Below the pieces are notes generated by a model, which was not told the DNA's origin, made no database searches, and worked only from the letters and a program-made list of their open reading frames with translations. From assembly GCF_007827795.1 (NCBI RefSeq), contig NZ_VITI01000021.1, forward strand, positions 1-64,000: DNA of 64,000 bases, read 5' to 3'. Positions 16,364-24,773 of the stretch are shown here, piece by piece. Positions within the stretch are counted from its first letter, which is position 1, and the number at the start of each line of letters is the position of its first letter. A program made the translations under genes and the position numbers. Origin of the DNA: Azospirillum brasilense. GTDB lineage: Bacteria > Pseudomonadota > Alphaproteobacteria > Azospirillales > Azospirillaceae.

Positions 16364-16393
16364 AACCCTTCTCCCCCGGAGAGGAGAAGGGTT
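16364..16393. repeat. Inverted repeat behind ychF (possible terminator)
   Basis: AACCCTTCTCC pairs perfectly with GGAGAAGGGTT (11 bp, 8-nt loop) just downstream of the ychF stop. The sequence resembles the core of the longer intergenic repeat at 50669-50800 (CTTCTCCCC...GGGGAGAAG), so the two may belong to one repeat family. It may also terminate ychF, although no T-run follows. Confidence 0.55.
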
Positions 16394-16407
16394 GCGCGGC
16401 TGCCCAA

Positions 16408-17508
16408 TCAAACGTTGAAGCGGAAATGGAAGATGTCGCCGTCGTTGACGACGTACTCCTTGCCTTCCTGGCGCATCTTGCCGTTGTCCTTGGCGCCCTG
16501 CTCGCCGCCCAGCGTAATGTAGCTGTCGAAGTCGATCGTCTCGGCACGGATGAAGCCGCGCTCGAAGTCGGTGTGGATGACGCCGGCCGCTTCCGGGGCC
16601 TTGGCGCCGCGGCGCACGGTCCAGGCGCGGGCCTCCTTCGGGCCGACGGTGAAGAAGGTGATGAGGTCGAGAAGCTGGAAGCCGGCGCGGATCAGCTTGT
16701 TGAGGCCGGTCTCTTCCAGGCCGAGGGATTCCAGGAACTCCTGCTTCTCGGCGGCGTCGGAGAGCTGGGCGACCTCCGACTCGATGGCGGCGGAGATGAC
16801 GACCATGCCGGCGTTCTCGGCCTTGGCCTTCTCGGCGACCTTGGCGGTCAGGCTGTTGCCGGTGGCCGCCGAGGCCTCCTCGACGTTGCAGACGTAGAGG
16901 ACCGGCTTGGCGGTCAGCAGCATGAACTGCTTGAACACCGGCCACTCCTCGTCGCTGACATCGACGACGCGGGCCGGCTTGCCGTCCTGGAGGACCTTCA
17001 GCGCGCGCTCCATCAGATCGGCCTTGATCTTGGAGTCCTTGTCGCCGCCCTTGGCCTTCTTCTGGAGGCTGGTGAGCTGGCGCTCCAGGCTCTCCATGTC
17101 GGCGAGCATCAGCTCGGTCTCGACCACCTCGGCGTCGCGCAGGGGATCGACGTTGCCTTCCACATGGGTGACGTCGTCGTCCTCGAAGCAGCGCAGGACG
17201 TGGACGATGGCGTCCACCTCGCGGATGTTGGCGAGGAACTGGTTGCCCAGCCCCTCACCCTTCGAGGCGCCGCGGATCAGGCCGGCGATGTCGACGAATT
17301 CGAGCTGGGTCGGGATGATCTTCTGCGACTTGGCGATGGCCGCCAGCTTGTCCAGCCGCGGGTCGGGCACGCCGACGCGGCCGACGTTCGGCTCCTTGGT
17401 GCAGAAGGGGAAGTTCGCCGCCTCGGCCGCCTGGGTGGCGGTCAGCGCGTTGAACAGGGTCGACTTGCCGACGTTCGGCAGGCCGACGATGCCGCAATTG
17501 AAGCCCAT
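16408..17508 (-). CDS. ychF: Ribosome-binding ATPase YchF (Obg/YyaF family)
   Basis: The 366-aa protein opens [23 protein letters not shown] with the P-loop at residues 9-17. [14 protein letters not shown] and the [19 protein letters not shown] switch region follow. The coiled-coil insertion and the C-terminal TGS domain (ending with [25 protein letters not shown]) are typical. The protein hydrolyses ATP rather than GTP and associates with ribosomes. In many relatives it sits behind pth, but here it stands alone. Confidence 0.97.
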   Translation of the reverse strand: MGFNCGIVGLPNVGKSTLFNALTATQAAEAANFPFCTKEPNVGRVGVPDPRLDKLAAIAKSQKIIPTQLEFVDIAGLIRGASKGEGLGNQFLANIREVDAIVHVLRCFEDDDVTHVEGNVDPLRDAEVVETELMLADMESLERQLTSLQKKAKGGDKDSKIKADLMERALKVLQDGKPARVVDVSDEEWPVFKQFMLLTAKPVLYVCNVEEASAATGNSLTAKVAEKAKAENAGMVVISAAIESEVAQLSDAAEKQEFLESLGLEETGLNKLIRAGFQLLDLITFFTVGPKEARAWTVRRGAKAPEAAGVIHTDFERGFIRAETIDFDSYITLGGEQGAKDNGKMRQEGKEYVVNDGDIFHFRFNV

Positions 17509-17626
17509 GGGGGTGCTCGCCGTCGGAAATCTCGGGAATTGGGGCGCTTTATCCTACGTGGAGCCGCAAAGCGCAAACGGGAAGTGGGGGTGGGCAGGGT
17601 TGACCGCCGCTTCCGGCGCACTGGAT

Positions 17627-18457
17627 TCACCGCGGGCGGAACAGGAAGGGCACGGAAAACACGCGGTCCTCCACCGGCAGGCCGGGTGGCGGGGTGGGAA
17701 AGGGAGACGCCTTGCGCACCGCGGCCAGGGCCGCCCGGTCCAACGCCTCGTCGCCGCTCGACGTGAGGATGGAGGCGTCCAGCACCTCGCCCGCCGTGCC
17801 GAGGGTCAGCTTGACGGTGGCCTGCCCGCCGCCGACCACCTTCTCCGGCTTGTGCCGCCCGATCCAGGCCCAGACCTGCGCCCCGTAATCCACCATTGCG
17901 CCCCGGCTGGCCGAAACCGCCTCGACCGCCGCGGCGGCGTTGTGGCCGGTTCCGGTTCCGGTTCCGGTTTCGCTTTCGGTGGATGGAGCCGGGGAAGGCG
18001 GTGACGCTGGAGCCGGCTGCTGTTTCGGTGCCGCCTTGACCGGTGGCTTCGGCGCGGGCTTCGGCAGCGGCTTGGGAGGCGGCGGCGGTTCCGCTGTGGG
18101 CTCCGGGGGCGGCTCCGCCACCGGAGGCACCGGTTCCGGCTCTGGCGCCAACTCCGGCTCCGGTTGGGCCACCGGCTCCGGCGTGGACTCCCGCTCCGGT
18201 TCGCTCTCCGGTTCGGGCGCCGCTGCCGGCGGCGGGCCGCTGTCCGCCTCGGACGCCACCAGCATCACCTCGATCACTGGGGTGATGGCTTCGTTCAGGC
18301 TGACGGCGCCGGTCTCCTCCGTGACCGTGCCGGGGGCCGCTCCGGCGGCGAACAGAAGGACGGCCAGGACGCCGGCGTGCAGCGTCCCGGACAGGGCGAG
18401 CGCCCCCAGCGGCCGGCGGGCCGGCTGGGGACGCTCATGCAGGCGGATCGCGCGCAA
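17627..18457 (-). CDS. TonB energy transducer
   Basis: The 276-aa protein has one N-terminal transmembrane helix (about residues 17-40), a long proline/glutamate/lysine-rich periplasmic spacer with PEPEP- and KPLPKP-type repeats, and a C-terminal TonB domain with [19 protein letters not shown] and [25 protein letters not shown]. It passes proton-motive force to outer-membrane receptors. The start is a TTG, because no ATG lies between the receptor stop and the membrane helix. The gene follows the copper-type receptor by 30 bp, so it is probably dedicated to it. A run of GGTTCC hexamers encodes a Gly-Thr repeat near 17945-17975. Confidence 0.88.
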   Translation of the reverse strand: MRAIRLHERPQPARRPLGALALSGTLHAGVLAVLLFAAGAAPGTVTEETGAVSLNEAITPVIEVMLVASEADSGPPPAAAPEPESEPERESTPEPVAQPEPELAPEPEPVPPVAEPPPEPTAEPPPPPKPLPKPAPKPPVKAAPKQQPAPASPPSPAPSTESETGTGTGTGHNAAAAVEAVSASRGAMVDYGAQVWAWIGRHKPEKVVGGGQATVKLTLGTAGEVLDASILTSSGDEALDRAALAAVRKASPFPTPPPGLPVEDRVFSVPFLFRPR

Positions 18458-18487
18458 GGCTGGGAGCGCCGCGTCAACCGGCCTCCA

Positions 18488-20737
18488 TCAGAAGGCCATG
18501 GTCAGGCCGAGGTTGAAGGACCGCCCCATGCCGGCCAGGGCGCCGATCGGCTGGCGGTTGCCGCTGGCGCGGAAATCGCCGTAATCGACGCCGCCCAGCG
18601 GCAGGTAATAGTGGGCGTCGAGCAGGTTCTCGATCCCGACGTCGGCGCGCAGGTTGCCCCAGACGTAGCTGGTGCGCAGGTTGACCAGGGCGTAGCTCGG
18701 AGTCTCCGGCTCGTTCCGCCCGGAATCGACGAGGAATTTGCGCCCGACCATCTGGAATTCCAGAACGCTGCTCCAGTCGCCCAGACGGTGGCCCAGGTCG
18801 AACGTCCCGTTCAGCGGCATGATGTGGTAGAGGTCGCGCCCGGTGTCGAGGTTGCGGCCGCGGACGTAGCTGATCACGGTGCCCACCGTGAACTCGCCCA
18901 TCCGCTCGTCCTGGTGGACCAGGGTGCGGCCTTCGGCGTTGATGCCGTACAGTTCCGCCGTGTGGTTGGCGAAGCGCAACTGCACGAAGCCGTTCGACAG
19001 GGTGCCGATGCGGTCGGCGTCGATGAAGTTCTCGACGTGCGAATAATAGGGCGTGACCTTGACCGACCAGCGCTTGGCCGCGGCGTCCTGCCAAGCGGCG
19101 GTGGCGCCGACCGTGTAGGCGGTTTCCGGCTTCAGGTCCGGGTTGCCGACATAGCCGTTGGCGTCGCCGTACCAGCCGATCATGGTGGAGGACATGCCCC
19201 CGGTGCCCCAGGCGAAGCGCTCGTACAAGTTGGGCGAGCGGGTCTTGCGGGCGAAGCCCAACTCATAGCGTTCCGACGCGGACGGAGCGAAGCGGAGCAG
19301 CGCGGTGGCGTCGACGTTCACGTCGGTCTTGGAGCGGTCACCCCGGTTGAAGGCCGTGGCGGCGGGCGCGTCCGGGTTCGCCATGCCCATACCCATGCCC
19401 ATCATGCCGGTGCGGATCGGGTTGGCCCAGGAGTAGGGCTGGACCGGCCCGTTGTCCATCCACACCACGTCGTTGCGCACGCCGAGCAGCGAGGTCCAGG
19501 CCGGGGCCCAGCGCTTCTCCCATTCCGCGAAGGTGCCGAGCCGGTCGCGGCGGGCGTCGTTCAGGTTCACGAAGGTCAGCGGCGACATCATCGCCGCCCC
19601 GGTGACCGGCGGCCACCAGTCGTCGATGCGGTAGCGGACCAGCTCGTTGCCGACGCGCAGCGTGTCCTGCGACGACAGCGGCACCTCCGCCGAGACGGCG
19701 TAGCCCATCTCGTGCGAGTCCGTGTTCATCGGCATGCCACCACGGTCGGCGCCGCCCTTGTCGTGCAGGAAGTTCATGGCGTGGACGGTGCGCTGCCAGA
19801 AGGCCCGGCCGTCCAGCGTGCCCCAGTCGAACGCGCCCTTGTAATGGCCGTTCAGGGTGGTGCCGCGGTTCAGCGTCATGTCCATGCGCTGGTTCGCGAA
19901 GCCGGAATAGGGCGAATATTGGTAGCCGCCGGACAGGGTGATCTCGTGCCCGTCCTTGCGCGCGCTGGCCGACAGGGCGTGGTTCTGCACGTTGTAGAGG
20001 GTGGAGCGGACCTTGTCCCCGTCGCCGTCCTTGTAATCGTCCGCCCGGCTCCAGGCGCCGGTGTAGCGCAGGCTGAACCGCTCGGTCGCCGCGGTGGCGG
20101 TGCCGGACAGGGTGGTGCCGTTGCCGTTCGAGCGGTAGACGGTGGACAGGCTGCCCTCGCCGTGGATGGGCTCGCCGGGCTGGGCGTAGACGGGGGGCTT
20201 GCTGGTCACCGAGATGGTGCCGGCGATGCTGTCGCCGCCCTTGCTGACCGGGGTGACGCCGGCGATGGCCTCGATCGCGTCGATGACCGAGGGGTCGGCG
20301 TAGGACAGCGGCGCGTTCATGTGGTTGGCGCAGGCGGCGGTCATCGGCATGCCGTCGACCTGGACGCGCACGCGGTCGTCGGCCAGACCGTTCAGCGCCG
20401 GCAGGCTGGAGAAGCCGCCCGCGCTGTAGAGCGACACGCCCGGCAGGCTGCGCAGCAGCGCCGCGGCGTCCGCGCTGGCGATGCGGCGGCTGGCGATTTC
20501 GGCGGCGTCGAGCGTGCCGGTGCCGAGCGGCCGGGACAGGCCCTTCTCCGGCGCCGTGGCGGCCGGCGCGGTGTCCGTCTCGACCGGGACGGCGGGCAGG
20601 GCCTGCGGGGTTTGAGCTTGGGCCGGCAGTGCGCTCAGCGCGGCAAGGACGGCCGTCAGCAGGGCGGTGGAGGCACGAAGGCGATTGGACAAACGGGGGG
20701 CGTTCGCCGCGGACGCGGCGGTGGACAGGCGAATCAT
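18488..20737 (-). CDS. TonB-dependent copper receptor, OprC/NosA-like
   Basis: The ATG at 20737 gives a 749-aa precursor with a signal peptide ending at about LPAQA-Q (residue 41). A plug domain and a 22-strand barrel ending in F follow. The copper assignment rests on two motif pairs at matching spacing to OprC of Pseudomonas: CANHM (Cys136, Met140, a CxxxM) in the plug and HAM (His319, Met321, an HxM) in the barrel. A methionine-rich loop, GMMGMGMGM, adds to this. It probably imports copper for enzymes such as the caa3 oxidase. It lies between a DUF2946 gene and tonB in the same direction. An alternative siderophore role is unlikely. Confidence 0.87.
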   Translation of the reverse strand: MIRLSTAASAANAPRLSNRLRASTALLTAVLAALSALPAQAQTPQALPAVPVETDTAPAATAPEKGLSRPLGTGTLDAAEIASRRIASADAAALLRSLPGVSLYSAGGFSSLPALNGLADDRVRVQVDGMPMTAACANHMNAPLSYADPSVIDAIEAIAGVTPVSKGGDSIAGTISVTSKPPVYAQPGEPIHGEGSLSTVYRSNGNGTTLSGTATAATERFSLRYTGAWSRADDYKDGDGDKVRSTLYNVQNHALSASARKDGHEITLSGGYQYSPYSGFANQRMDMTLNRGTTLNGHYKGAFDWGTLDGRAFWQRTVHAMNFLHDKGGADRGGMPMNTDSHEMGYAVSAEVPLSSQDTLRVGNELVRYRIDDWWPPVTGAAMMSPLTFVNLNDARRDRLGTFAEWEKRWAPAWTSLLGVRNDVVWMDNGPVQPYSWANPIRTGMMGMGMGMANPDAPAATAFNRGDRSKTDVNVDATALLRFAPSASERYELGFARKTRSPNLYERFAWGTGGMSSTMIGWYGDANGYVGNPDLKPETAYTVGATAAWQDAAAKRWSVKVTPYYSHVENFIDADRIGTLSNGFVQLRFANHTAELYGINAEGRTLVHQDERMGEFTVGTVISYVRGRNLDTGRDLYHIMPLNGTFDLGHRLGDWSSVLEFQMVGRKFLVDSGRNEPETPSYALVNLRTSYVWGNLRADVGIENLLDAHYYLPLGGVDYGDFRASGNRQPIGALAGMGRSFNLGLTMAF

Positions 20738-20951
20738 TGGGCGCTCGTTCTCGAAGGGGACGAGTGAAGATCGGGGCACAGCCTTGCCGCCCCGCCTGGT
20801 CATCGATCGGCGCGCAGGATCAGCGCAAGGGATCGGGACCGGCGGGTTGCGGTGCGAAGGCTGGCGTGAAGGATGGGGTGGGCAAGACCGGGCAGGCCGT
20901 GCCGGGCTCAACAGCCGGGCGCGGGAAGCGGAGGGCGCGTGCCGATGGTGG

Positions 20952-21365
20952 TCAGGCGAAAGCCGGGGGCGCTCGGGCCTTGAGCCGCGACAGGAACCAG
21001 CCGGCGGCGATGTGCTGGCCGGGCAATCCGATGGAACTGTGGGCGACGACAGAAACCGGAAGCACCACGGTCAGAAGCGGCGGCGGCGCGGTCAGACCGG
21101 CGACCAGCCCGCAGACCGGGCAGTCATCGCCCATGGACAATGTGGCCTTGCCGTCCGGGATCAGGGAATCGGGGGATGGGCCGTCGGGAAGAACGATGGA
21201 GGCCATGCCCTGCGGCGTGCAGATCATGACCGTTTCGCCGGTCGCGGCGTTGGCCACCGGAATCAGGAAGGCCCAACCCAAAAGCTGCAGAAGCAAAGCC
21301 ATTCCGCCCGCCATCACGGCGGCGCGGCCCAGCCTGCGTCCGATGCTTCCGAGAAAAACCGGCAT
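20952..21365 (-). CDS. DUF2946-family protein
   Basis: The 137-aa protein has an N-terminal signal/anchor helix (about residues 15-40). A periplasmic part carries DDCPVCGL, a CxxC metal-binding motif, and a second hydrophobic helix (about 93-110) is followed by a histidine-containing tail. DUF2946 proteins are repeatedly found next to copper receptors and copper-homeostasis genes. It is 214 bp upstream of the copper receptor on the same strand, which supports a role in copper handling. The biochemical function is not established. Confidence 0.78.
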   Translation of the reverse strand: MPVFLGSIGRRLGRAAVMAGGMALLLQLLGWAFLIPVANAATGETVMICTPQGMASIVLPDGPSPDSLIPDGKATLSMGDDCPVCGLVAGLTAPPPLLTVVLPVSVVAHSSIGLPGQHIAAGWFLSRLKARAPPAFA

Positions 21366-21381
21366 GTCCCGGCCGACCCCT

Positions 21382-21400
21382 TAATCCGAGTAGGGGATTA
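21382..21400. promoter_or_regulatory. Inverted repeat upstream of the copper cluster
   Basis: TAATCC-GAGTAGG-GGATTA is a perfect 6-bp dyad 17-35 bp upstream of the DUF2946 start. It does not match a CueR-type site. It could be an operator for the copper cluster, but the regulator is unknown. Confidence 0.3.
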
Positions 21401-21466
21401 GGTTAATCGGACTATGCCGAAGGAACAAGGAACGATTGGTCGCAGCCCAGCACCGCCGTGCCACTT

Positions 21467-23455
21467 TCAGGAGGGCAGCACCTCGCCCAGCGCCCCGGCC
21501 AGATCCGCGGGCAGCACCGGCTTGTGCAGCAGGCGGCAGCCGAGCGACATGGCCTCGCGCAACCGCTCCGGGGCGGTGTCGCCGGTGATGATGATCCCCG
21601 GCACCGGCCAGCGCCGGCGCACCAGCTCGACCACCGAGCGCCCGGAGTCGCCGCCCGGCAGGCGGTAGTCGGTCAGCACCACATGGGGGCGCCGCAGGCT
21701 GGGCAGCGTCGCGGCCAGCTCCGCCGTCGAGGACACGGCGACCACGCGCAGCCCCCAGCGCTTCAGCATCATGGTCATGCTGCGGCGGACCTGCTCGTCG
21801 TCCTCCACCAGCAGCACCGTGCGCCCCTTCAGCCGAGGTTCCCGGCTGGTCTCCGGGGCCGGAACCGTTACGGCGCCGGCCTTCGGCTTGCGGGCGTAGG
21901 GCACCGTCACCGAGAAGACCGAGCCCGACCCGACCCGCGAGCGCAGCGCCACCTCCACCCCCAGCAGGCGGGCGATGCGCGACACGATGGACAGGCCCAG
22001 CCCGAAACCCTGGGTGGCGTTGCGCTCCGGGTTGTTGAGCTGGCGGAACTCCTCGAAGATGGCCTCGCGGGCGTCCTCGGGGATGCCCGGCCCGTTGTCC
22101 CACACCTGGAACTCCACCCCGTCGGCCCGGCGGCGGCAGCCGACCAGCACCCGCCCTCTGCCGTCCATGTCCTTGGGCCGGCCATGCGCGATGGCGTTGG
22201 ACAGCAGATTGCGCAACAGCCGTTCCAGCAGGTGGGGATCGGTGGACACCGCCAGACGGCTGGGCCGGCAGCGCAGCTCGATGGACGACGCCTCGGCCAC
22301 GCCGCGGAATTCCTCGGCCAGACGGGTCATCAGGGCCGCGGGGGAGAAATCGCTGACCGACACCTCGATGACGCCGGCCTCCAGCCGGGACAGGTCGAGC
22401 AGGCCGCTCAGCATGCCGTTCAGGCTGTCGATGGACGCCTTCAGCCGGCTCAGCGATTCCTGGGCGATCGGGTCGGCGCCGACCGACCCGAGCAGGACAT
22501 GGGCGTAGAGGGCCGCCGCCTGGATCGGCTGGCGCAGGTCGTGGCTGGCCGCGGCGAGGAACTTGGTCTTGGCCCGGTTCGCCGCTTCCGCGGCCTCCTT
22601 CGCGCGCTTGAGCTGCTCCTGCGTCTGCTTGCGCTCGGTCACGTCGCGGAAGATCACGGCGATGCGGCGCTGTTCGGGGGTGCCGACCTTGAAGACGTAG
22701 AAGCTGATCCATTTTTCCAACGGCCCGGCGTACAGCTCTTGCCGCGTCGACTCCCCGTCGCGCGCCGCACGGCCAAACACGTCGTACCAGTGGTCTTCGA
22801 AAGCCGGGCTGATTTCGCGCAGCCGCCGACCGACGAAATCCTCTCCGGTCATGCGCCGCGCCGCCGGATTCATTTCCAGATACAGGACATCCGCCGGCCG
22901 GTCGCCGTCGAACAGCACGTCGGCGAGGAGAAAGCCCTCGTCCATCGCCTCGAACAGGGCGCGGAACCGCCGCTCGCTCTCGCTAAGCTGCGTGGTACGC
23001 TCCTCGACCCGCCGCTCCAGATCGGCGTTGGCCTGCTCCAACTCCTCGGTGAGGGTCTGAAGCTCCTCATAAGAGGTCTGGAGTTCCTCCGACAGATAGG
23101 ATTCGTCCCGGCTGAGGGCGTTCAGCCGCTGGTTGGTGTCGGCCAAGGCGTCGAGCAACTCCGCCTGGTGCGATTCCGACAGGGCGAGGCGCTCGCGCAA
23201 CGCGGCGATCTCATGCCGCTGGGCGTTCATCTCCTCTTCCATTTGAATCCGGTCGGCCGCCAAAAGGCGCGCTTCCTCCTGCGCATCCTGCGCCGTCACC
23301 AGGGCCTGTTCGAGGCTCTGGTCCAATTCTGTGACGCGCTGAACCAAAAATTCGCGCTCGGGCAATTCGCGTTCGGGATCGCGCGTATCGTCCCCCGCGC
23401 GGATGGATGCCGACTTGCCCAAGCTCCCTCCCTCGCTGGGAGCGAATGATTGCAC
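21467..23455 (-). CDS. Hybrid sensor histidine kinase with PAS and receiver domains
   Basis: A long N-terminal coiled coil (about residues 30-165, with YEELQTLTEELEQANADLERRVEERT) leads into a PAS domain (about 165-285). HisKA with ASHDLRQPIQA follows, then HATPase_c with NLLSNAIAHG, WDNGPGIP and GFGLGLSIV. The receiver domain (about 540-660) has VEDDEQV and the phospho-acceptor aspartate in LTDYRLPGG. There is no membrane segment, so sensing is cytoplasmic. The start is uncertain: a GTG at 23455 gives 662 aa, and a TTG at 23422 has a better ribosome site. It diverges from cheB, which suggests a shared pathway. Confidence 0.9.
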   Translation of the reverse strand: MQSFAPSEGGSLGKSASIRAGDDTRDPERELPEREFLVQRVTELDQSLEQALVTAQDAQEEARLLAADRIQMEEEMNAQRHEIAALRERLALSESHQAELLDALADTNQRLNALSRDESYLSEELQTSYEELQTLTEELEQANADLERRVEERTTQLSESERRFRALFEAMDEGFLLADVLFDGDRPADVLYLEMNPAARRMTGEDFVGRRLREISPAFEDHWYDVFGRAARDGESTRQELYAGPLEKWISFYVFKVGTPEQRRIAVIFRDVTERKQTQEQLKRAKEAAEAANRAKTKFLAAASHDLRQPIQAAALYAHVLLGSVGADPIAQESLSRLKASIDSLNGMLSGLLDLSRLEAGVIEVSVSDFSPAALMTRLAEEFRGVAEASSIELRCRPSRLAVSTDPHLLERLLRNLLSNAIAHGRPKDMDGRGRVLVGCRRRADGVEFQVWDNGPGIPEDAREAIFEEFRQLNNPERNATQGFGLGLSIVSRIARLLGVEVALRSRVGSGSVFSVTVPYARKPKAGAVTVPAPETSREPRLKGRTVLLVEDDEQVRRSMTMMLKRWGLRVVAVSSTAELAATLPSLRRPHVVLTDYRLPGGDSGRSVVELVRRRWPVPGIIITGDTAPERLREAMSLGCRLLHKPVLPADLAGALGEVLPS

Positions 23456-23529
23456 AGACGGCTCAACAGTGCGCGCGTGGAAAAGTTATAGAACCAAAGC
23501 CGGAATTTTCCGACCACCATGCTGTTGCT

Positions 23530-23545
23530 TTCTTGCATGCAAGAA
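23530..23545. promoter_or_regulatory. 16-bp perfect palindrome at the kinase/cheB junction
   Basis: TTCTTGCATGCAAGAA is a perfect palindrome lying 17 bp before the cheB start and about 75 bp before the kinase start. It is well placed to be an operator controlling both genes. No regulator family is identified from the sequence alone. Confidence 0.45.
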
Positions 23546-23561
23546 CTGCTGTTTCCGGATC

Positions 23562-24581
23562 ATGGACAAGAGGGACATTCTGGCCATTGGGGCCTCCGCC
23601 GGTGGGATCACCGCATTGCAGAGGCTGTTCGCGGCGATGCCGCGCGACGTGACGGCCACGGTCTTCGTCGTTCAGCACATCGGCGCCACGCACAGCGTGC
23701 TGCCGACGGTGCTGTCGCGCGCCGGCTGGCTGCCGGCCTTCCATCCGGACGACGGGGAACCGGTGCGCCCCGGCTGGATTCACGTCGCGCCGCCCGATCA
23801 CCATCTGCTGGTCAAGGACGGCTGCGCGCTGGTGCGCCGCGGGGCGCGGGAGAACCGATGCCGGCCGGCCATCGATCCGCTGTTCCGGTCGGTGGCGGTC
23901 GCCTACGGGGTGCGGGCGGTGGGGTTGATCCTGACCGGCACGCTGGACGACGGGACCGCCGGGCTGCGCGCCGTGAAGCGCTGCGGCGGGCTGGCAATGG
24001 TGCAGGACCCGGAGGACGCCGAGTGGCCGGACATGCCGTGCAACGCCATGCGGCATGTCTCCGTGGACGCCTGTGCCCCGCTGTCCGACCTTCCGGCGCT
24101 GCTGACCCGTTTGCTGACCGAGCCGTCCGGCCCCGCGGTGCCGGTCCCCGCCGACATCGCGATGGAGGCGCGCATTCCGGAGAACGGGTTCGACGCGGTG
24201 CCGGAACTCACCGCCTCCGTGGGCAAGCCGAGCACGCTGAGCTGCCCCGATTGCGGCGGCAATCTGGTGGAGATCGAGGACGGCCCGCTGCTGCGTTTCC
24301 GCTGCAAGGTTGGCCATGCGTACGGCCCCGCGACGCTGGCGGAGTTCCATCGGGAGTCGATCGAGCAGGCCATCTGGGTGGCCCTGCGGACCCACGAGGA
24401 CCGCGCCATAATGTTCCGGCGCCTGGCCGACCGGGCCCGTGCGCATGGGCACCCCACCGTCGAGGCCAATTGGACCCGGTCGGCGCAGGAGGCCGAGCGG
24501 ACCGTGGCGATGCTGAAGGACGTGCTGTCCGGACCGGGGCAGGAATTGGCGGGCGGCATGGCCACCGAAGAGGGGATTTGA
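23562..24581 (+). CDS. CheB-type protein-glutamate methylesterase lacking a receiver domain
   Basis: The ATG at 23562 gives 339 aa beginning directly with the esterase domain. The catalytic residues are Ser12 (GASAGG), His39 (VVQHIG) and Asp130 (TGTLDDGTAG). No receiver domain precedes it, so it is not the classical phosphorylated CheB. The C-terminal third carries a zinc-ribbon-like CPDCGG and FRCKVGHAYGP, and then a helical region. This tail occurs in stand-alone methylesterases that pair with CheR-PAS proteins. It probably removes methyl groups from a receptor or from a signalling partner. It converges with the CheR-PAS gene. Confidence 0.9.
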   Translation: MDKRDILAIGASAGGITALQRLFAAMPRDVTATVFVVQHIGATHSVLPTVLSRAGWLPAFHPDDGEPVRPGWIHVAPPDHHLLVKDGCALVRRGARENRCRPAIDPLFRSVAVAYGVRAVGLILTGTLDDGTAGLRAVKRCGGLAMVQDPEDAEWPDMPCNAMRHVSVDACAPLSDLPALLTRLLTEPSGPAVPVPADIAMEARIPENGFDAVPELTASVGKPSTLSCPDCGGNLVEIEDGPLLRFRCKVGHAYGPATLAEFHRESIEQAIWVALRTHEDRAIMFRRLADRARAHGHPTVEANWTRSAQEAERTVAMLKDVLSGPGQELAGGMATEEGI

Positions 24582-24662
24582 GGGGCTCCCGGAGCGGTGC
24601 CCATTTACCCTTCGGCGTTCCCCGGAAGCGGCGGCGCGCCCGACCGCTTCCAACCGTCCCCT

Positions 24663-24770
24663 AAAGCGAATTTTCATTCGCTTTGGATTCACATGGCCTC
24701 ATTTGCCGGCTGGGCTTCGGCCGCATGTGCGGCCGGGACCGCCGTCGCGGTCCAAAGCGGATTGCAATCC
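24663..24770. repeat. Cluster of four inverted repeats between convergent cheB and cheR
   Basis: The 190-bp gap holds AAAGCGAA-TTTTCA-TTCGCTTT (24663-24684), GGCCGCATGTGCGGCC (24719-24734), GGACCG-N6-CGGTCC (24736-24753) and GGATTGCAATCC (24759-24770). The first two are perfect and strong. Together they probably block transcription from both sides. They lack clear T-runs, so the function may also be in RNA stability. Confidence 0.6.
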
Positions 24771-24773
24771 TCT

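Noticed and set aside
17940-17980. GGTTCC hexamer tandem repeat as a contingency locus
   Set aside because: The unit is six bases and stays in frame within the TonB spacer, so length changes would not switch the gene off.
18164-20767. 867-codon open frame opposite tonB and the copper receptor
   Set aside because: It has no recognisable motif, whereas the minus strand encodes a complete receptor with signal peptide and barrel end.
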